Source: Anastatus disparis
Taxonomy: Eukaryota; Arthropoda; Insecta; Hymenoptera; Eupelmidae
Direction: 5' to 3'
DNA length: 64,000 nt
Assembly: GCA_017163975.1 (NCBI GenBank)
Contig: JAFFSR010000218.1
Location: 3,720,001-3,784,000, forward strand
Shown: positions 37,816 to 50,795 of the stretch, in pieces
How the letters are laid out: the number at the start of each line of letters is the position of its first letter
Numbering within the stretch: position 1 is the stretch's first letter
Notes under the pieces: generated by a model
What the model saw: the letters and a program-made list of their open reading frames with translations, nothing else
What the model was told of the DNA's origin: nothing
Database searches by the model: none
Position numbers and translations under genes: made by a program

Positions 37816-40800
37816 AGAATTTTGGAGATAAAATTACTTGCTTTTTAAATAAGGAAAAATGTTACTTTGTAATATTTAGGATTTTTCATACGGTGAAAGA
37901 AGATTAACTTTCAATTTTATAGTCGGATACTTGTTATTGCATAATTTCGAGAATTGAAAACTAAGAGTGCTTTATCTTTTTATTATTTAAGCTCAATACT
38001 TCGTATAACATCACTCTCATACATAATGAGAGACTTTATTAATAAATAAAATATGAAATATTATTATAGTTTTACCGAATTAAGTTAAACAATTTTTGCT
38101 CATAAATAAGATGAAGGTTTCAAAGCACAGTTAGTTCAGCATTCAATTAGCAAAAGAATACCAAAGTTGACCAATTTTAATTAATACAATTAAAATAGAT
38201 AATTCTGAATTTTATTTTAGATTTACGATAAAAAAAATTAATTTTCGTATTTATATTATCACCGATGATTGATTTACTTTATCGTAAAAATCGATTCGTT
38301 CTATTGAAATTGAAATGGGACACATGATTTCTAGTTCAATCCGGAAATTTATTGACTACCGAAATTAAATTTTTAGTTCGTTTTAACGTAATTTTTAGTT
38401 TTTTGTATATTTCAACTAAACGGAAAAATTCAAATTAATAAAATTAACATTTTTCATATATTGATAATATTGAAAATATAACTGTGTAGCAATAAATAAA
38501 AACAATATGATTGAAATTCAAAAGCCTCGCGTAATTGAGAAATTCAATTTAATTTGTTTTTATTACAATTTTATTTTTAACGTTTACCTTTCAAATAACA
38601 AAATTCCTCTGTTATTTCAAAAGATAAAAAGTTCATTTTTTCAATAAAAAATATAAATTTCCTAAAAATTGTTATGACTAAAAAAAGCAATACTTATCAA
38701 GCGGTTTTTAAAAACAAACTGACACATCACAACAGTTTGATAAGCTCAGTTTCTCGAGTTGATAAACAATGCTAAAAAGAAACATCCAAGTAAGCAAAAT
38801 CAATCCAAGCGCATTAAAAAAACGTAATTCATACGTAAACTAATCACCGTTACTAGCAACAGTAGAAAGAAAAAATAATTTTCCTTTTATCGCGCGAATT
38901 CAATGAATGAAAGATTTGCAACTTCTCTGTTATAAATTCGCAACGTAAAAAAAGGAGAATGAAAAAAAACAGAAAAGTATATACGAACGAAAGTGATGAG
39001 CCAAGGAAAAACATATATGGAAATGCTTCGTTTATTAGTGCGAATACGGTAAATCTTTGATTTTCTAGAAGAAAAATCAAGCATAAGAAACAAAAAAAAT
39101 TATATTTTAAAAAAGAATAAAAAGGTACGTCGTAGTAAAGAGAAAAAAATAGAAAGAACGAAAAAGAACAAAAATGAAAGATAAGAGAAGCCAATGTTGG
39201 CTCAGGTGCTGTAAAATATCGAAGAGTGGGAGTACTTTATACTTCACTTTATTCTCCCTTCAAGAATTATACACTTTTTTTTCTTCTTTTATCTCTCTTT
39301 TGAAAAAAAAAAAGGTTTCGTCTTTCATTTTCCCCTATAGCTTCTTTTTTTCTATTGTCGATTTTACTGCAGGAGAAAGAGAGAGAGAGCGCCTGAGAAA
39401 ATAGATAGGATGGACACAAAGTGTGTTTTAGTTCAAACACGAAACGTCACTTTTTAAAATCAACATTAGTTAACGCTTCATTCGCGTTCTCGATTTTCGC
39501 ACTGTTAATCTATCGCTGCTTTCTTTGTGCGTTATACAACGACTCTTATTATTTTTTGTTCTTGGTAAAGTATGAGGAAAAACGTATAAGATTATTTTAT
39601 GAAGAAATTTTTGATGATTAGAAGACAGTTGAGAGCTAATGTCTTTTTAGAGAAATGAATAGATGTTTTGTAAAATCATGTAAAAAAATGTAATCAATGT
39701 AAAAATGTAAGTTGGTTTTAAAGATGTTAAACAAAACAATTTCAAAATATCTTCAATATTTCAATTTTACTTTGTTGTTTCTTTGAAAAAATTAAAATTG
39801 GATTCTTTTTATTGTCCTTTCTATTAATTTTCGATAATATTCTTATTACAGAATATGTATATTGTTCAAATCAACTTTTCACAAATTATTGATTATTGTG
39901 TTTATTGATTTATCAATGATTGCAAAAGTTGAAGAACAAAATACAAAAATTATGTAAAACTACGATTCGAGAAAATCACCTTTTAAAATTTTTGTATTTT
40001 TAAATATAGAAACGCAATCGTGGTATTATAACTATAATCCATTAATTAACCAGCAAGCCTATCAAAATAAAAAATTGCATAATGTTGAACATAATTAAAC
40101 GACATTACAAAAAAATCGTCTAACAAAGCTACGATTCGTTTTATTCAATCAAACATCATCGAAACAAAATTAAAACTCCGCGCGATCAATTGTTAAGCCT
40201 CGAAATCATTATCATCGGCATAACAACCGAACGTGCAGATTAAGAAGCTTCTTGAAGATAATAATTACGCGACAATTTTTTTCAAAGCAAGTACGATATA
40301 CAACGTTGTACCGATATACTTGAATTACGTAAGCTATCTTGGTAATCGAGTATATTTTAATACGTTTTTAATGCGACCAAAGCCAAAAACTATATTACGT
40401 CTTGATTGTAGTCAACAAATTCCAGCGCGAATTTCTCATTAGTTAATCCTCGTTAATTCCATCTTCTTTTTTTTTTATCAATTCTTCAAAGAAAACAAGG
40501 CAAAATAAGAAAAGAAAAAAAAAACAATGAGAATGAAGAAAAAAAAACGTGATTAAATTCAAAGAATTGTTTTTCTGGTGCAAATTACCATTAGCGAATG
40601 AAATGCTTTGAGCCAGCGTTACGGCGAAAGAGAGACGGAGAGAGAACGAAAAATGATGAAGAGAGAAGGGAAGAATAAAAAATAAAAGCGAAAGAGCGAG
40701 ATGGAGAGAGAAAAGATATTGACCATGAATGTATGTTTATACTTTTGTCGACAGTCAGAGGCAGGGTCATTTATCATCTTGTATACATATTGTACGCGTA

Positions 40801-42151
40801 TACCTTCGTATACGTATACACCAGTCATTATAAAATCCTCGGTACTTTAATATTGCACTGAAACATATACATTGCTTATATAGACGAGGACCTTCGCGAG
40901 CTTATGTTAGTTTTTCTCATAACACTAATGTAGAAAAGTACACCCACGCTTCGTATTAATACACGAGATCTTGGTTTAAAGGTCGAGCTGATATTGTTGA
41001 GGAAAAAGTGTAATTCAGTTTTTTTTTTCTTCATGCTATATGGAATCCATCGCTGGATGGTTTTTTTTTTCAAGGACTCGCGCGAATGCCACCAGTGGAG
41101 CTGTATAGGTTTTGCTTAGGATTGTGGAGCTGAGATAATGAGTGTATATATATGATTGCGGGAAAATTGTTTGTTTTATTTTATTTTATTTTTTTGTTTT
41201 TCTTCTTTTTTTGAATGGTTATCTGGTGAGTTGATGTAACTGGTAGGTATTTCATAATGGGTATTTGTTTACGTTTTTTTAAGAGCGATTGGTTGCTCGT
41301 TGATTGTTTATTTTTTATACTATATGTAGTTTTGAAATTATGAGAAAACTTGGAATAATAATTTATTTATCTTTTTATTACTTAGTTACGCAGTTAATTT
41401 TTGCCCTTTACAAAATTCAAATCAAACGAAGAAATTATCTTCGTCAAAAATTAATCCTTTTTGACAATCTTTATTAACAAAATATTCTTCATAAGGCTAT
41501 TAAAAACTACTAAGAATTACCATTTAAAAATTTTAAAAACAAAAACTACTATTCTCTTGACACTTTATTTTTATAAATACAATACCCAACGTCATTAACG
41601 CATGCCTTACAAACTAAATTATTAGCATTTAATTATTGTTCGGAGTAGTTGTATATAAAAATTTTAATACATAAACAATACATTAAATAACACTAATCTT
41701 AATTACAATACCAATTTACAAAGTTATACATTGTTTGTTTGTCAAGATATCATTGCTGGATAAAAAAAAAATTAATTTTTTCTTCGCGACGCTTCCGGCA
41801 GGTTGTTGTTTTTTTTATTTTTCATTTTAGAATTTGTTTATTGCCAGACATTGATTTGTCTGAAGGCTGTTTTGTACACAGACGAATGGAAATTGAGTTG
41901 TTTAAAGGAAAGATTAATGAAGAGTTGTGGCAGATAAAAATAAAGAAAAATTTAATTTTGGTATTGTTTTTTGATAATAAAAAAAAATTTAATTAAACAT
42001 AAACATTTAAATGGACTAGTTTTAAAAGAATTAGATTTTTAAATAAAAAGAAATTAGATTTGACGATACATACAATAAATTTTTTTCACTCTTTGCATCT
42101 TCAAAACTATAGATTCAGAACTAATGCATTACTTATTTTCTACTATTTATG
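37816..42151. other. AT-rich DNA with GC-richer patches
   Basis: No supported gene. Patches around 38850-39640 and 40600-41130 contain purine-rich tracts, and frames of 60-113 codons occur on both strands without recognisable domains. Confidence 0.5.
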
Positions 42152-42342
42152 AGGTCGTCAGTGGCTCAGTCGGTAGAGCGATGGATTTGCAATCTCGAGG
42201 ATCCGAGTTCGAATCCCGCTCTCGGCTAATTGATACAAGCACCGCTGTACGTTACATGTGCTTTGTTCACATGAAAAGACCTCCATCGCTAATTAGTATC
42301 GTTATGATAGCTTAAATACAGCGACGTTAAATAAATAAAAAG
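42152..42342 (+). mobile_element. SINE-1, full-length copy
   Basis: Head with A-box (TGGCTCAGTCGG) and B-box (GAGTTCGAATCCC), anticodon-loop region ATTTGCAAT, body 'gatacaagcaccgctgtacg', a short deletion after CATGTGCTTTGTTCACA, and the tail ACAGCGACGTTAAATAAATA. Its 3' third forms the left end of the large palindrome that follows. A 63-codon open frame covering it is not a gene. Confidence 0.92.
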
Positions 42343-42846
42343 AAAAATCTTATTTTAAGAAGAGACACAAATAAAACTGCGTTTTTTAACAAAAAAATGA
42401 CGTTTATTATTTTTCATTTTTTACCTATAACATGTACAACATAATCCATGCGTAATGTTGTTCAAAATCATCTGAAAAATCTATTAAAAAATTTTCAGCC
42501 TGAAATATTTAAAATTGTGAGACTAGTTCCATTTTAACTACTGCTTGGTTTACTGGTAAAAAAGGCAGCAGCTAAAATGGAACTAGTCTCACAGTTTTTA
42601 ATATTTCAGGCTGAAAATTTTTTTATAGATTTTTCAGATGATTTTGAACAACAGTACGCATGGATTTCGTTGTAGGTGCTATGGGTTAAAAATTAAAAAT
42701 AAAAAACGTCATTTTTTTGTTGCGAAACAGTTTCACTTGTGTCTCCCCTTAAACAAACGAGAAACAAAAAGATTTTTCTTTTTATTTATTTAACGTCGCT
42801 GTATTTATGCTATCATTACAATACTAATTAGCGACTGAGATCTTTT
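42274..42846. repeat. 573-bp palindrome containing a hairpin element and inverted SINE tails
   Basis: Centre near 42555. The inner part (about 42354-42752) is a hairpin element with ends AAGAAGAGACACAAATAAAA on the left and the diverged complement of AAGGGGAGACACAAGTGAAA on the right. Strong internal pairing includes GTGAGACTAGTTCCATTTTA and its complement. The palindrome does not stop at these ends. The outer 70 or so bases on each side are SINE-1 3' tails in opposite orientation, plus the linker AAAAAGAAAAATCTT on both sides. The unit was therefore formed or copied together with the SINE tail. No coding frame. Confidence 0.92.
42777..42846 (-). mobile_element. SINE-1 tail in inverted orientation
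   Basis: Read on minus, the sequence gives 'tcgctaattagtattgtaat' followed by 'acagcgacgttaaataaata'. Only the 3' third of the SINE is present. It shares with the copy at 42152 the derived variant 'ttagtat', where other copies have 'ttagcat', supporting origin by inverted duplication of that neighbouring copy. Confidence 0.88.
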
Positions 42847-45330
42847 TATTTTATCAATTTTTCTTTATTTTTATTTACCACAACGCTTTATTAATCTTTC
42901 CTCTAAACAATTTAATTAATAATCTTTAAACTTTTTTGAAAATTTAGAATAATTTTAATTCTTACTGTAATAACAAAAAATACATGAAATATTAAAAATA
43001 GTCTCTTTATAAATAATCTATATCTTTTATAAATTCAAGCTCATGTCCCGAGTACCAAAAATACAGTTTACTATAAACACATTTACTCAGTTCCAACAGT
43101 TGAAAATAAATAAAACGGAAATACTTAAAAACTTCGAAATATTAAATTTCTATTAAAAATAAAACAAATTTCAGAAAAGTAATAAAACAAAACAAAAATT
43201 AATTTTTTTTCTACTAACTTAACAACAACAAAAATCCATCAAGTCAACTAATTAACCAAAAGAAAATAAATCCGACTAATTTTTGCATCAAAGATCAAAT
43301 TTCTCTTTTTTGACTCACTAAACGCAATATAACATCATTTTCCTCGGAAAAATTCCTGACGCAACACACTGACCGTAATAATTCGCTAGCTCAATTTTCC
43401 GGCCTCTCCTCTACACGACGAATATATAGAACATTATCGAACATATATCGCAAAGTTTGTTTTTTCTTTTCTACTATTTTTTTTTTCTTACCTCTTCGGC
43501 CCATTTGGATAGCTGCCAATTGCAACGATAGATACATCAGAGATTCGCAACGGAAGAAGCGAGAAGCTGGATGACTTTTTTTTTGCTTTTAGGCTTGCGT
43601 AATGTTTGATGTGCCTCGTGTCGAAATTTTTTGTTATGCTTTTTTTTTGGCTTTTTGTTTAATTAGAGGAGAAAAAATATACGAAATTAATTGAGGATGC
43701 TGAATTTATTCCTATGTATTTTTTTTATGAAATGATCGCTCAAATTTTTTATAATTTAAATTTTTTAATTTATTCTTGTTTTTTTAATTTTTTTTTATTT
43801 AAATATAAAAAATGTATGTTTAACGATATGGTGTATACTAACTCGAAAAATAATAAATGTAAATTCATTTATATAAAATAAAAATTTTTTCAATTCTAAA
43901 TTACTAATAACTTTATCAATTTTCTGACTTGATATAGAGAATTTTTTTAATTTTTATATATATACACTTTAAAACTTACCATACCACGCGCAACGATACC
44001 CGCTGAAAAAAAGATTGTTTAAATTACAAATTTGTAAGTCATTGAAAAATAATAAGAATAAATCTAACGGTATCGCGAGGTACAAACGATGAATGTTTAA
44101 TGAAACGTATAAAATATCGAAAGAACAAAAATAAATTAAGTGCGACAGCTTTTCAAAGACGTTTCTGCTACTTTGTAATCTCAAAAGACACGCTGCTCGC
44201 GAGGAATAATTTTAATTTAACTTACATTGCAATGTTACGTAATGTTACTTCAGTTTAAATTTACACTTTATTTTACATTGAAATTAATCATTTTTTTATT
44301 ATGATATCGATGGATTTTCTGTTTTTAAACCGTTGAACGTATAGTTAGTTACAAATCAAATAACTTTTAGTAATGATTGATTGTAATTTTTTTAAAACTA
44401 ATCACAAAATTTTGAAAAAATTCAATCATAATTTTTATATGATAGAAAATATATTTGATCGAAAAAAAATTTTAAATATCATTTGTAATTCTAAAAAAAC
44501 AAAACAAATTACAAATTTTCAAATATTTTTTTGTTTTTTTTTGTCTTAAAATTTTACAAAAGATAATTTTTTATTATAAATTTTAATTCAAGATGCTTAT
44601 AAAAAAGTTCCAGAGTATAGATTAATTATCACATAGCAAAAAATGTTCTTAAGTAAATTAAACTAAAATTTAACGAAAAAAATACATATAAGAGTGAAAA
44701 AAATGAAACAATGATGATTCAACAGTACGGAGAGTTAGTACCAACAACATTGTATGTGTGTATATTTTTTTTAGCTCGGGCGCACGTCTCAAACGTGACT
44801 TGAAATCGAAATTTTTTTAAACGCGTTCGCAAGTTCCACGGAGCTTTGCGAGCAGTCTTCACGTGCTTTCTATATGATTTCTATATAAGAAGAAAGAAAA
44901 GTTAAATAAAAGAAGAGGAAAGAGAGCCTTTGGTAGATATACGTACGTACGTAAGTTACAATACATTTTTCTTTCTCCTTTGTCTTCTCTTCTTTTTTTT
45001 TTTTTTTCTTGCAACGCTTAGCTCGTTTCTATTGCGATAAAACACGTCGCCGCGCCTTTTTTTTTCTTTTCTTTATTATTATTAAAAATAACAAACACAT
45101 TTTTATCTTTTAAGAGAATAAGTACGTTCTATTCTAGAAAAAAAAAGGAGAATGATAAAGCCTCTTTTGTGATGCGAAGTTTTATGAGAATTAGGTATTT
45201 CTGTGTGATGTGAATAATGTGAAGAGTATAAAGTTATTATTGAAAATATTTTTGAAAAATGGAATGTGAGCGATAAATATTTTTTTTATACGGAGTAAAA
45301 TATTCTAGTAAAAATTACAATAGTTTACAG
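42847..45330. other. AT-rich DNA without a recognisable gene
   Basis: Nothing supported. A slightly GC-richer patch at about 43330-43640 and another at about 44740-45070 are present, the latter with a repeated ACGT tetramer near 44940 and a poly(T) run near 44992-45007. Confidence 0.5.
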
Positions 45331-45346
45331 TAAAGTAATTATTGAT

Positions 45347-45683
45347 TTTTTTTTTTTTTTTTTTTTAATAAAAAGTTAATATATGAGGATGTTGTCCTCT
45401 ATATGTTAACCTTTTTAATATGGTGATATCAAGGGAGCCCAACCCGGTTCTTGTTTAACACATCAGGCTAGACTCTGGAACACACCATACCGATGGATGG
45501 TCAGCCACTTTTGTGACCAACAATCAATTGATACCCAATGAGGTCGGATTTTTTAAGAGTCGTGATATAAATGGTACATACATTAATTTTGTTTGGAAAA
45601 AAGGTCAGAGATATCTGGCCAGGATTCGAACTCATGCCCACTGCGCTGAAGGCAAAAGCTCCATCCGTTACACCACCGCGCTC
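45347..45683 (-). mobile_element. SINE-2, full-length copy with target-site duplication
   Basis: On minus the element starts with a tRNA-like head: an A-box region GTGGTGTAACGGATGG, an anticodon-loop region TTTGCCTTCA, and a B-box GAGTTCGAATCCTGG. A body of about 250 bp follows, ending in a small GAGGACAACATCCTC hairpin and then a poly(A) tail (poly(T) on plus at about 45347-45366). The 17-bp flanks TAAAGTAATTATTGATT (45331-45347) and TAAAGTTATTATTGATT (45684-45700) differ at one position. This is the signature of LINE-mediated target-primed integration. The body is unrelated to SINE-1, and no second copy was seen in the window. Confidence 0.92.
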
Positions 45684-45700
45684 TAAAGTTATTATTGATT

Positions 45701-46975
45701 AGCATTATAAGAAATAATTACCATAATTTATGATGAAATTTCCGAGATATTTAATGAAAATTTCCCGATGCTATTAGCAAATTTTTCCATAAACTTTGGT
45801 GAATTTTTTAACATGAGCATTTAAATTAAAATCTCTATAAATAAGTACGAATAAATTTATAAATTTCGTTATTCGAAATTAAAATAATCGTTCTGTGTAA
45901 ATAGTGTCGAGTTAATATTTTAAATTAATCTCACGAAAATTTGTTGTCTGTTTTTCAAAAAAATTTATTTTTTCCTGTAAAAATTTCAAATTTAAAATAT
46001 ATTTCTGATTTATGAAGTGAAAGTCAATTGACAGATTTTTATTGACAAATAAATCAAAGCATAATAAAATGTATTTTCCATCATTGTAAATTAATTATCA
46101 GCTATGTTGTTTTTTTAAATATAAAATTTCAAATTTTGTACCTTTTGATTCTCTTTTTTGACTTTTTATAAAAAAGAAAAATAATTATTTAAATTAAAAC
46201 TAAAAATATCCTAAAAGTTGAAAAAATTTTCAACCATTGATTCTCAAAAACTATAACTAACTACAAGAACATTTGAAACGCCAAAAACCAAAACACGTAG
46301 TAAAAGTTCTTATCTTTCTAACATTGTAAAAACCTTTCCTTTCAATTTTATCTTTAAACAATACATATCCAGCAGCTAAAACAAAAATGAAAGAGACCTT
46401 TAAAAGAAAACAAATAGAAAAAAGCTTTCTTTTTTTACCTTACAATATAACGTTAATTACGTAATTCGTATAAGCGTAAAGAGTTTTTTTTTGTATATCT
46501 CGATGTGTATAGAGGGGGTGACGCGCCAATGAAAACAAAGGTATGGTTGCTTTCAACTTTAAAGCTTCCTGTTGACCGAAGTACAAATGTATAGAGATAC
46601 ATAAAAATAAAAAATAAAAGACTACATTATATTGACTACTTGGAGATGTATAAGCTCGAGGAGAAAAAAAATTTATTTGTGTAATCTCGTGTTTTCTTTT
46701 TAACGGAAGTCCATTATTTCTCTTTATTTTTCTAACGTCTTCTTTTTTTCTTGTTATTTTTGCTTGTAGACAAAATAATTTGCAAATTAAAAAACAAAAA
46801 ATAATTATTTTATGCGATATAGTTAATAAATTTAATGAAGTAATCTGGTTACTAGAAGCTTTTATAAAATAAAAGTATTCTAGTACCATAAATATTTTGA
46901 TAAATTTTTATGTAAAAATAATTTTTGTCGTCAAATAAATGACAGTTATACCTCTACTTGGAAAATTTGATAATT
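45701..46975. other. AT-rich DNA without a recognisable gene
   Basis: A 149-codon minus-strand frame lies at 46440-46889. Its composition is biased to Ile, Lys, Phe and Ser, I recognise no domain, and no splice site of note flanks it. It is probably fortuitous. Confidence 0.45.
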
Positions 46976-46979
46976 TTAT

Positions 46980-47173
46980 TTAATTTTATTTAACGTCGCT
47001 GTATTTACGCTATAATTGCGATGCTAATTAGCGACGGAGGTCATCAGTGTGTTTGTGAATAAAGCACATGTAACGTACAGTGGTGCTTGTGTAAATCGGC
47101 CGAGAGCGGGATTCGAACTCGAGTCCCCGAGATTGTGAATCCGCCGCTCTACCAATTGAGCTACTGACGATCT
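46980..47173 (-). mobile_element. SINE-1, full-length copy
   Basis: On minus: head TCAGTAGCTCAATTGGTAGA, anticodon-loop region ATTCACAAT, B-box GAGTTCGAATCCC, body CACAAGCACCACTGTACGTT, and tail ACAGCGACGTTAAATAAAAT. The copy is complete and similar to the one at 30.7 kb. Confidence 0.93.
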
Positions 47174-48625
47174 CTACAATTTTAACTGTTTTTTTGCTTA
47201 CGAATTACTTACTAACGTTAAAAACATCATCCTGTTTTCTTTTTTAGAGCTTGAAAACATAAGCAAAATGAATTTAAGAAAAAATAATTTTTTTTTATAA
47301 ATATATAAACCAATTTGCCACGCGTCCAAAAAACATTTACCCAGTTATTTTGACAATCAACTTTTCTAACAAAAAATTCGCAATATTTCAAGTTGCATAA
47401 GTTTCCAGGAATAAAGTATTAGAGAGAAAGAAAGAAGAAGAAAATTAAAAAAAAAAAATCACTAGAACACACAAAAATAGATGTTTGTATACACGCTCTC
47501 GTGTTACAAGACAGCGCGGATGATTGATCTCTAAATCTGTGCGACGATTTTGTTTACCTTTTCGAAGATAGATTTTCGATTGATAGATTGGCCATAAAAA
47601 TTTTGTTAATCTTTTATGTCTATTGCACTTTAGCTTTAACTTTAAGAGAGAAAGAGAGGGAAAGAATGAGAGGTTGATGCACTTGGTAATGTGATATGGT
47701 ATATGGTTGATTCTGCAAAGATTAGAGTACAAACAATTCATCGGTTTTTTTTTCCTTAAATTCGTTATTTTTCTTGTCTTCAATTTTTGTAAGTTGAGAC
47801 GAGTGGATAAATGTTAACAAAAAGAAAAAGATCGTAAAATTTTGGTAGGAGTTTTAATTATTGTAAAAGATTCTTAATAAAATTTGATTAAACAGAGCTA
47901 CGAAACGCAAGACCAAGAGAAATGAAATTAAATAAAAGAAAAGCAGAAAAAATGAAGAGCTAAAGGTAAATAGAGAGCATATAAAAGAGTAAGTATAATA
48001 AAAAAACTAAAAAAGGAGAATGCATATAATATCTCTCAACGTATAAACCACATCAGACGAGTGGTATATATATACGCGGTCAAATGTCGGAGGCATACAC
48101 ACGTGCCATCCCGAGTATATAAGCAATGATTATATTCAAAGAGTGCCTAAACGTCACGTTTCGTTTACTTTCTTCTCTTTTTTTATCCATACTCCGTGCA
48201 TGTATTTGCGCATATATGCGTAAGCGATACGTGCATGTGTGTATGTGCAACGAAGAGAGATTATTTGAAACTTGAACGACGGAAGCGATGGATGTTATAG
48301 TTGAAAATATACATATACATGTAGAAAGAATGAAAAATAAAATGACAAGGAGAGAAGCAAAAACACGCTCGTAAAGTATTGTTAATGTTGCGGCAACAGA
48401 AGTAGGATGCTGCTCCTTTATTTCACATAGCAGAACAAATTGACTAAAATTTATGAGACTTTTCAATTTTGTGAACTTTTTTTTTTATTTAACATTTTAA
48501 TGGAATTGAAGTAAGATTAAAGTTAACTCTTGATGAAATTCGATATTTATAGTTGATTGTCAATAAATTTTTAATTCAACAAATATCGCTGATGGTGAAT
48601 AAATTTCTAATATACCATGCATTAC
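47174..48625. other. AT-rich DNA with a GC-richer patch
   Basis: Minus-strand frames of 112 codons (47445-47783) and 128 codons (48080-48466) are present. Neither has a recognisable domain. The region 48020-48460 is GC-richer than its surroundings. Confidence 0.45.
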
Positions 48626-48829
48626 TTAAGGGGACCCCAGAGTTGAAGTTAAGTTTCATTTTTTAGTTTACAAATCACGCTTTTAATACATGAGGTATTT
48701 AAGATTTCCAGTATTTTTTTAAACCCATAGAAAGGTAGAAACCTAAGAATCCAAAGAATTTTATAAAGTCAAAACGTAATTTGTAAATAACAAAATGTAT
48801 ATCTAGCCTTACCTCTGAAGTCGCCTTAA
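48626..48829. mobile_element. MITE family A, copy 3 (TTAA-flanked)
   Basis: About 204 bp between TTAA at 48626-48629 and TTAA at 48826-48829. The right terminus CTTACCTCTGAAGTCGCC matches copies 1 and 2. The left (GGGGACCCCAGAGTTGAAG) is the most diverged of the three. The inner pair 'agtttacaaatcacgctttt' and 'aaaacgtaatttgtaaataa' is retained. Non-coding. Confidence 0.78.
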
Positions 48830-50485
48830 ATGTGAATAATATAATGCTCAAAACTAATTATATTTATTTATAAATTAAAATTATAGCCTTAGAAATATTA
48901 AATGGTTTTGAAAATGTAAAAAAATAATTAAGAAATCTTTCGCAATATAAAAATACTCCAGTAAAATTTTACCGAAATTTAATGTAATTACATAAATATA
49001 TACGGCGTGTAAAAGTAAAATAACACGTGAAGAAACGTTTATTTTTCTTGTTTTTTTCTTTAAGATCTCATCAATAATCCGACTTTCACACCATATATAT
49101 CAATAACTGACCTACAAAACGTTATTCTTTTCTTTTTTCCTTCCGAATCAATTATCGAATTAAAGTTAAATAAAACGAAAATAAAAATTGATATATACAA
49201 TCGAAAAAGATTTATCACACATTACAAGGTATACGGCCGATTGACTTGCGAAATGTAATTTCAAGCGTCATTAAATCTTTCACCCCCTCTGAAATCTTAC
49301 AAAACTCGTACTGTAAGTTTCTTTCTTTTTTTCCTTATTTCGTTGCAAGGAAATAAAGGAATACAAACGAAATATAAGAAGAAAAAATATCTTAACCCAA
49401 GGCGTAAATTTAGAAAAGTAAATTTCTCGTCTCGATTGGTTTTTAGGCGTATATCTTGTCATTTCTTTTTCTCTTCTTTCTTTCTTTTACTTCAACGGCG
49501 CCACGTAGACTTTTATCTTTTTTCTTCTTTTTCTTTGCGTGTCTGTGTGTGTGTGTCAAGTTTTGCGTTTCCTTTTCTTCCGTTTTCTTTTTTCTCGCGT
49601 GTTATATTTTTGCGCGTGTAGTTTATGGCGACGAGCAGTCGAATACGGCGCCTCCCGGATTTCCTTCTTTCAAAAAAAGAGAGATAAAAAGAGTAAAAGG
49701 GGAAAATTGTCACCAAAATTTGTTTTGATTTTTTACCTCCGGTGTCTGCACGATGTTCTTTACATTATTTTTTAAATAAAAGTTTGGAAAGTTTTTAACC
49801 AATGAAAACTTTGATATTTGTTGAAAACTATTTATTATTTTTAATACACTGACAAAAGCTGCTGTTATTATTTTTTAAAGAAATATACCGTACATAAATT
49901 ACAATCATTCCAAATAATATCAACAATGTATGCTTTATTTGTTAAGATAATTTATACACTGTAACCCATATTATTTCTTTTAAAATATTTACGTTAAAAA
50001 TTTCTCATATTATTTTAATCCAGAATTTGTTATAAATTTTTTTAAACTTAATAATACCCACATTAATATTTACTTAATGATTAATCGAGGTCAATCAAAC
50101 ACATTGATTATTTATACAATTCATCGGCATATATGAACTTATTTTTTTTATTTTATCGCATGCACCTTTAAATTCGTGAAAGTTAAATCAATTGTGTATT
50201 TATGTATATTTTGTTAATTGAAACGAGAGAGAAAGAGAGCTCAAGGCCAACAATACAACAAAAGATTAATAATCCGAAAACGTTTACTTTTTGCAACTTT
50301 ACCAAAATATTATTTTAACAAACAATCGCCTTTTTGTTGTTCGAAGACAATTAAGATTAATTGGTAAATGTTTATTTATAAACATTAAAATGTCGTTTGT
50401 TATTTAGAAAGTTTGTGTGAACGAAAGCTTTGTTTGTTTGTTTTTAAATAAAATGTTGGAAAGTTTAAATTAAGAATTGTTTTAA
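48830..50485. other. AT-rich DNA with a GC-richer patch
   Basis: The patch at 49280-49760 is pyrimidine-rich with overlapping plus-strand frames of 78-92 codons (Phe/Ser/Leu-rich) and a minus-strand frame. None is convincing as a gene. Confidence 0.5.
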
Positions 50486-50591
50486 CAATTTATCTAACAT
50501 TATTAAGTCTTTAGCTATTTTGACAAAATTTTTTATGCAATTTATCTAGCATCATTAAACTTTTAGCCAAATTGATAAAAATTTTTGTATG
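50486..50591. repeat. Diverged tandem duplication (about 53 bp x 2)
   Basis: Two consecutive copies start with CAATTTATCTA(A/G)CAT(T/C)ATTAA and end in a TTTTT(A/G)TATG block. Several substitutions separate them. Confidence 0.8.
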
Positions 50592-50707
50592 TCAGCCAAA
50601 GGGCTAAAAAGGTATTTTAAAAATTATTTTTATGGTTGAATAGATGATTTAAAAATTAAGTAAATTATTAAAAAGGATCAAAGTATATATTAATAATTTT
50701 TTTAAAT

Positions 50708-50795
50708 CTTTATTAGATGACCAAAATGTAATACGATCAATATTAATAAAACTTTATTAGATGACCAAAATGTATTATGATCAATATTAATAAAA
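50708..50795. repeat. Recent tandem duplication (44 bp x 2)
   Basis: Two adjacent 44-bp copies begin CTTTATTAGATGACCAAAAT and differ at two positions (TAATACG against TATTATG). Confidence 0.95.

Noticed and set aside
46440..46889. 149-codon minus-strand frame
   Set aside because: Biased to Ile, Lys, Phe and Ser as expected from AT content. No motif and no supporting splice sites.
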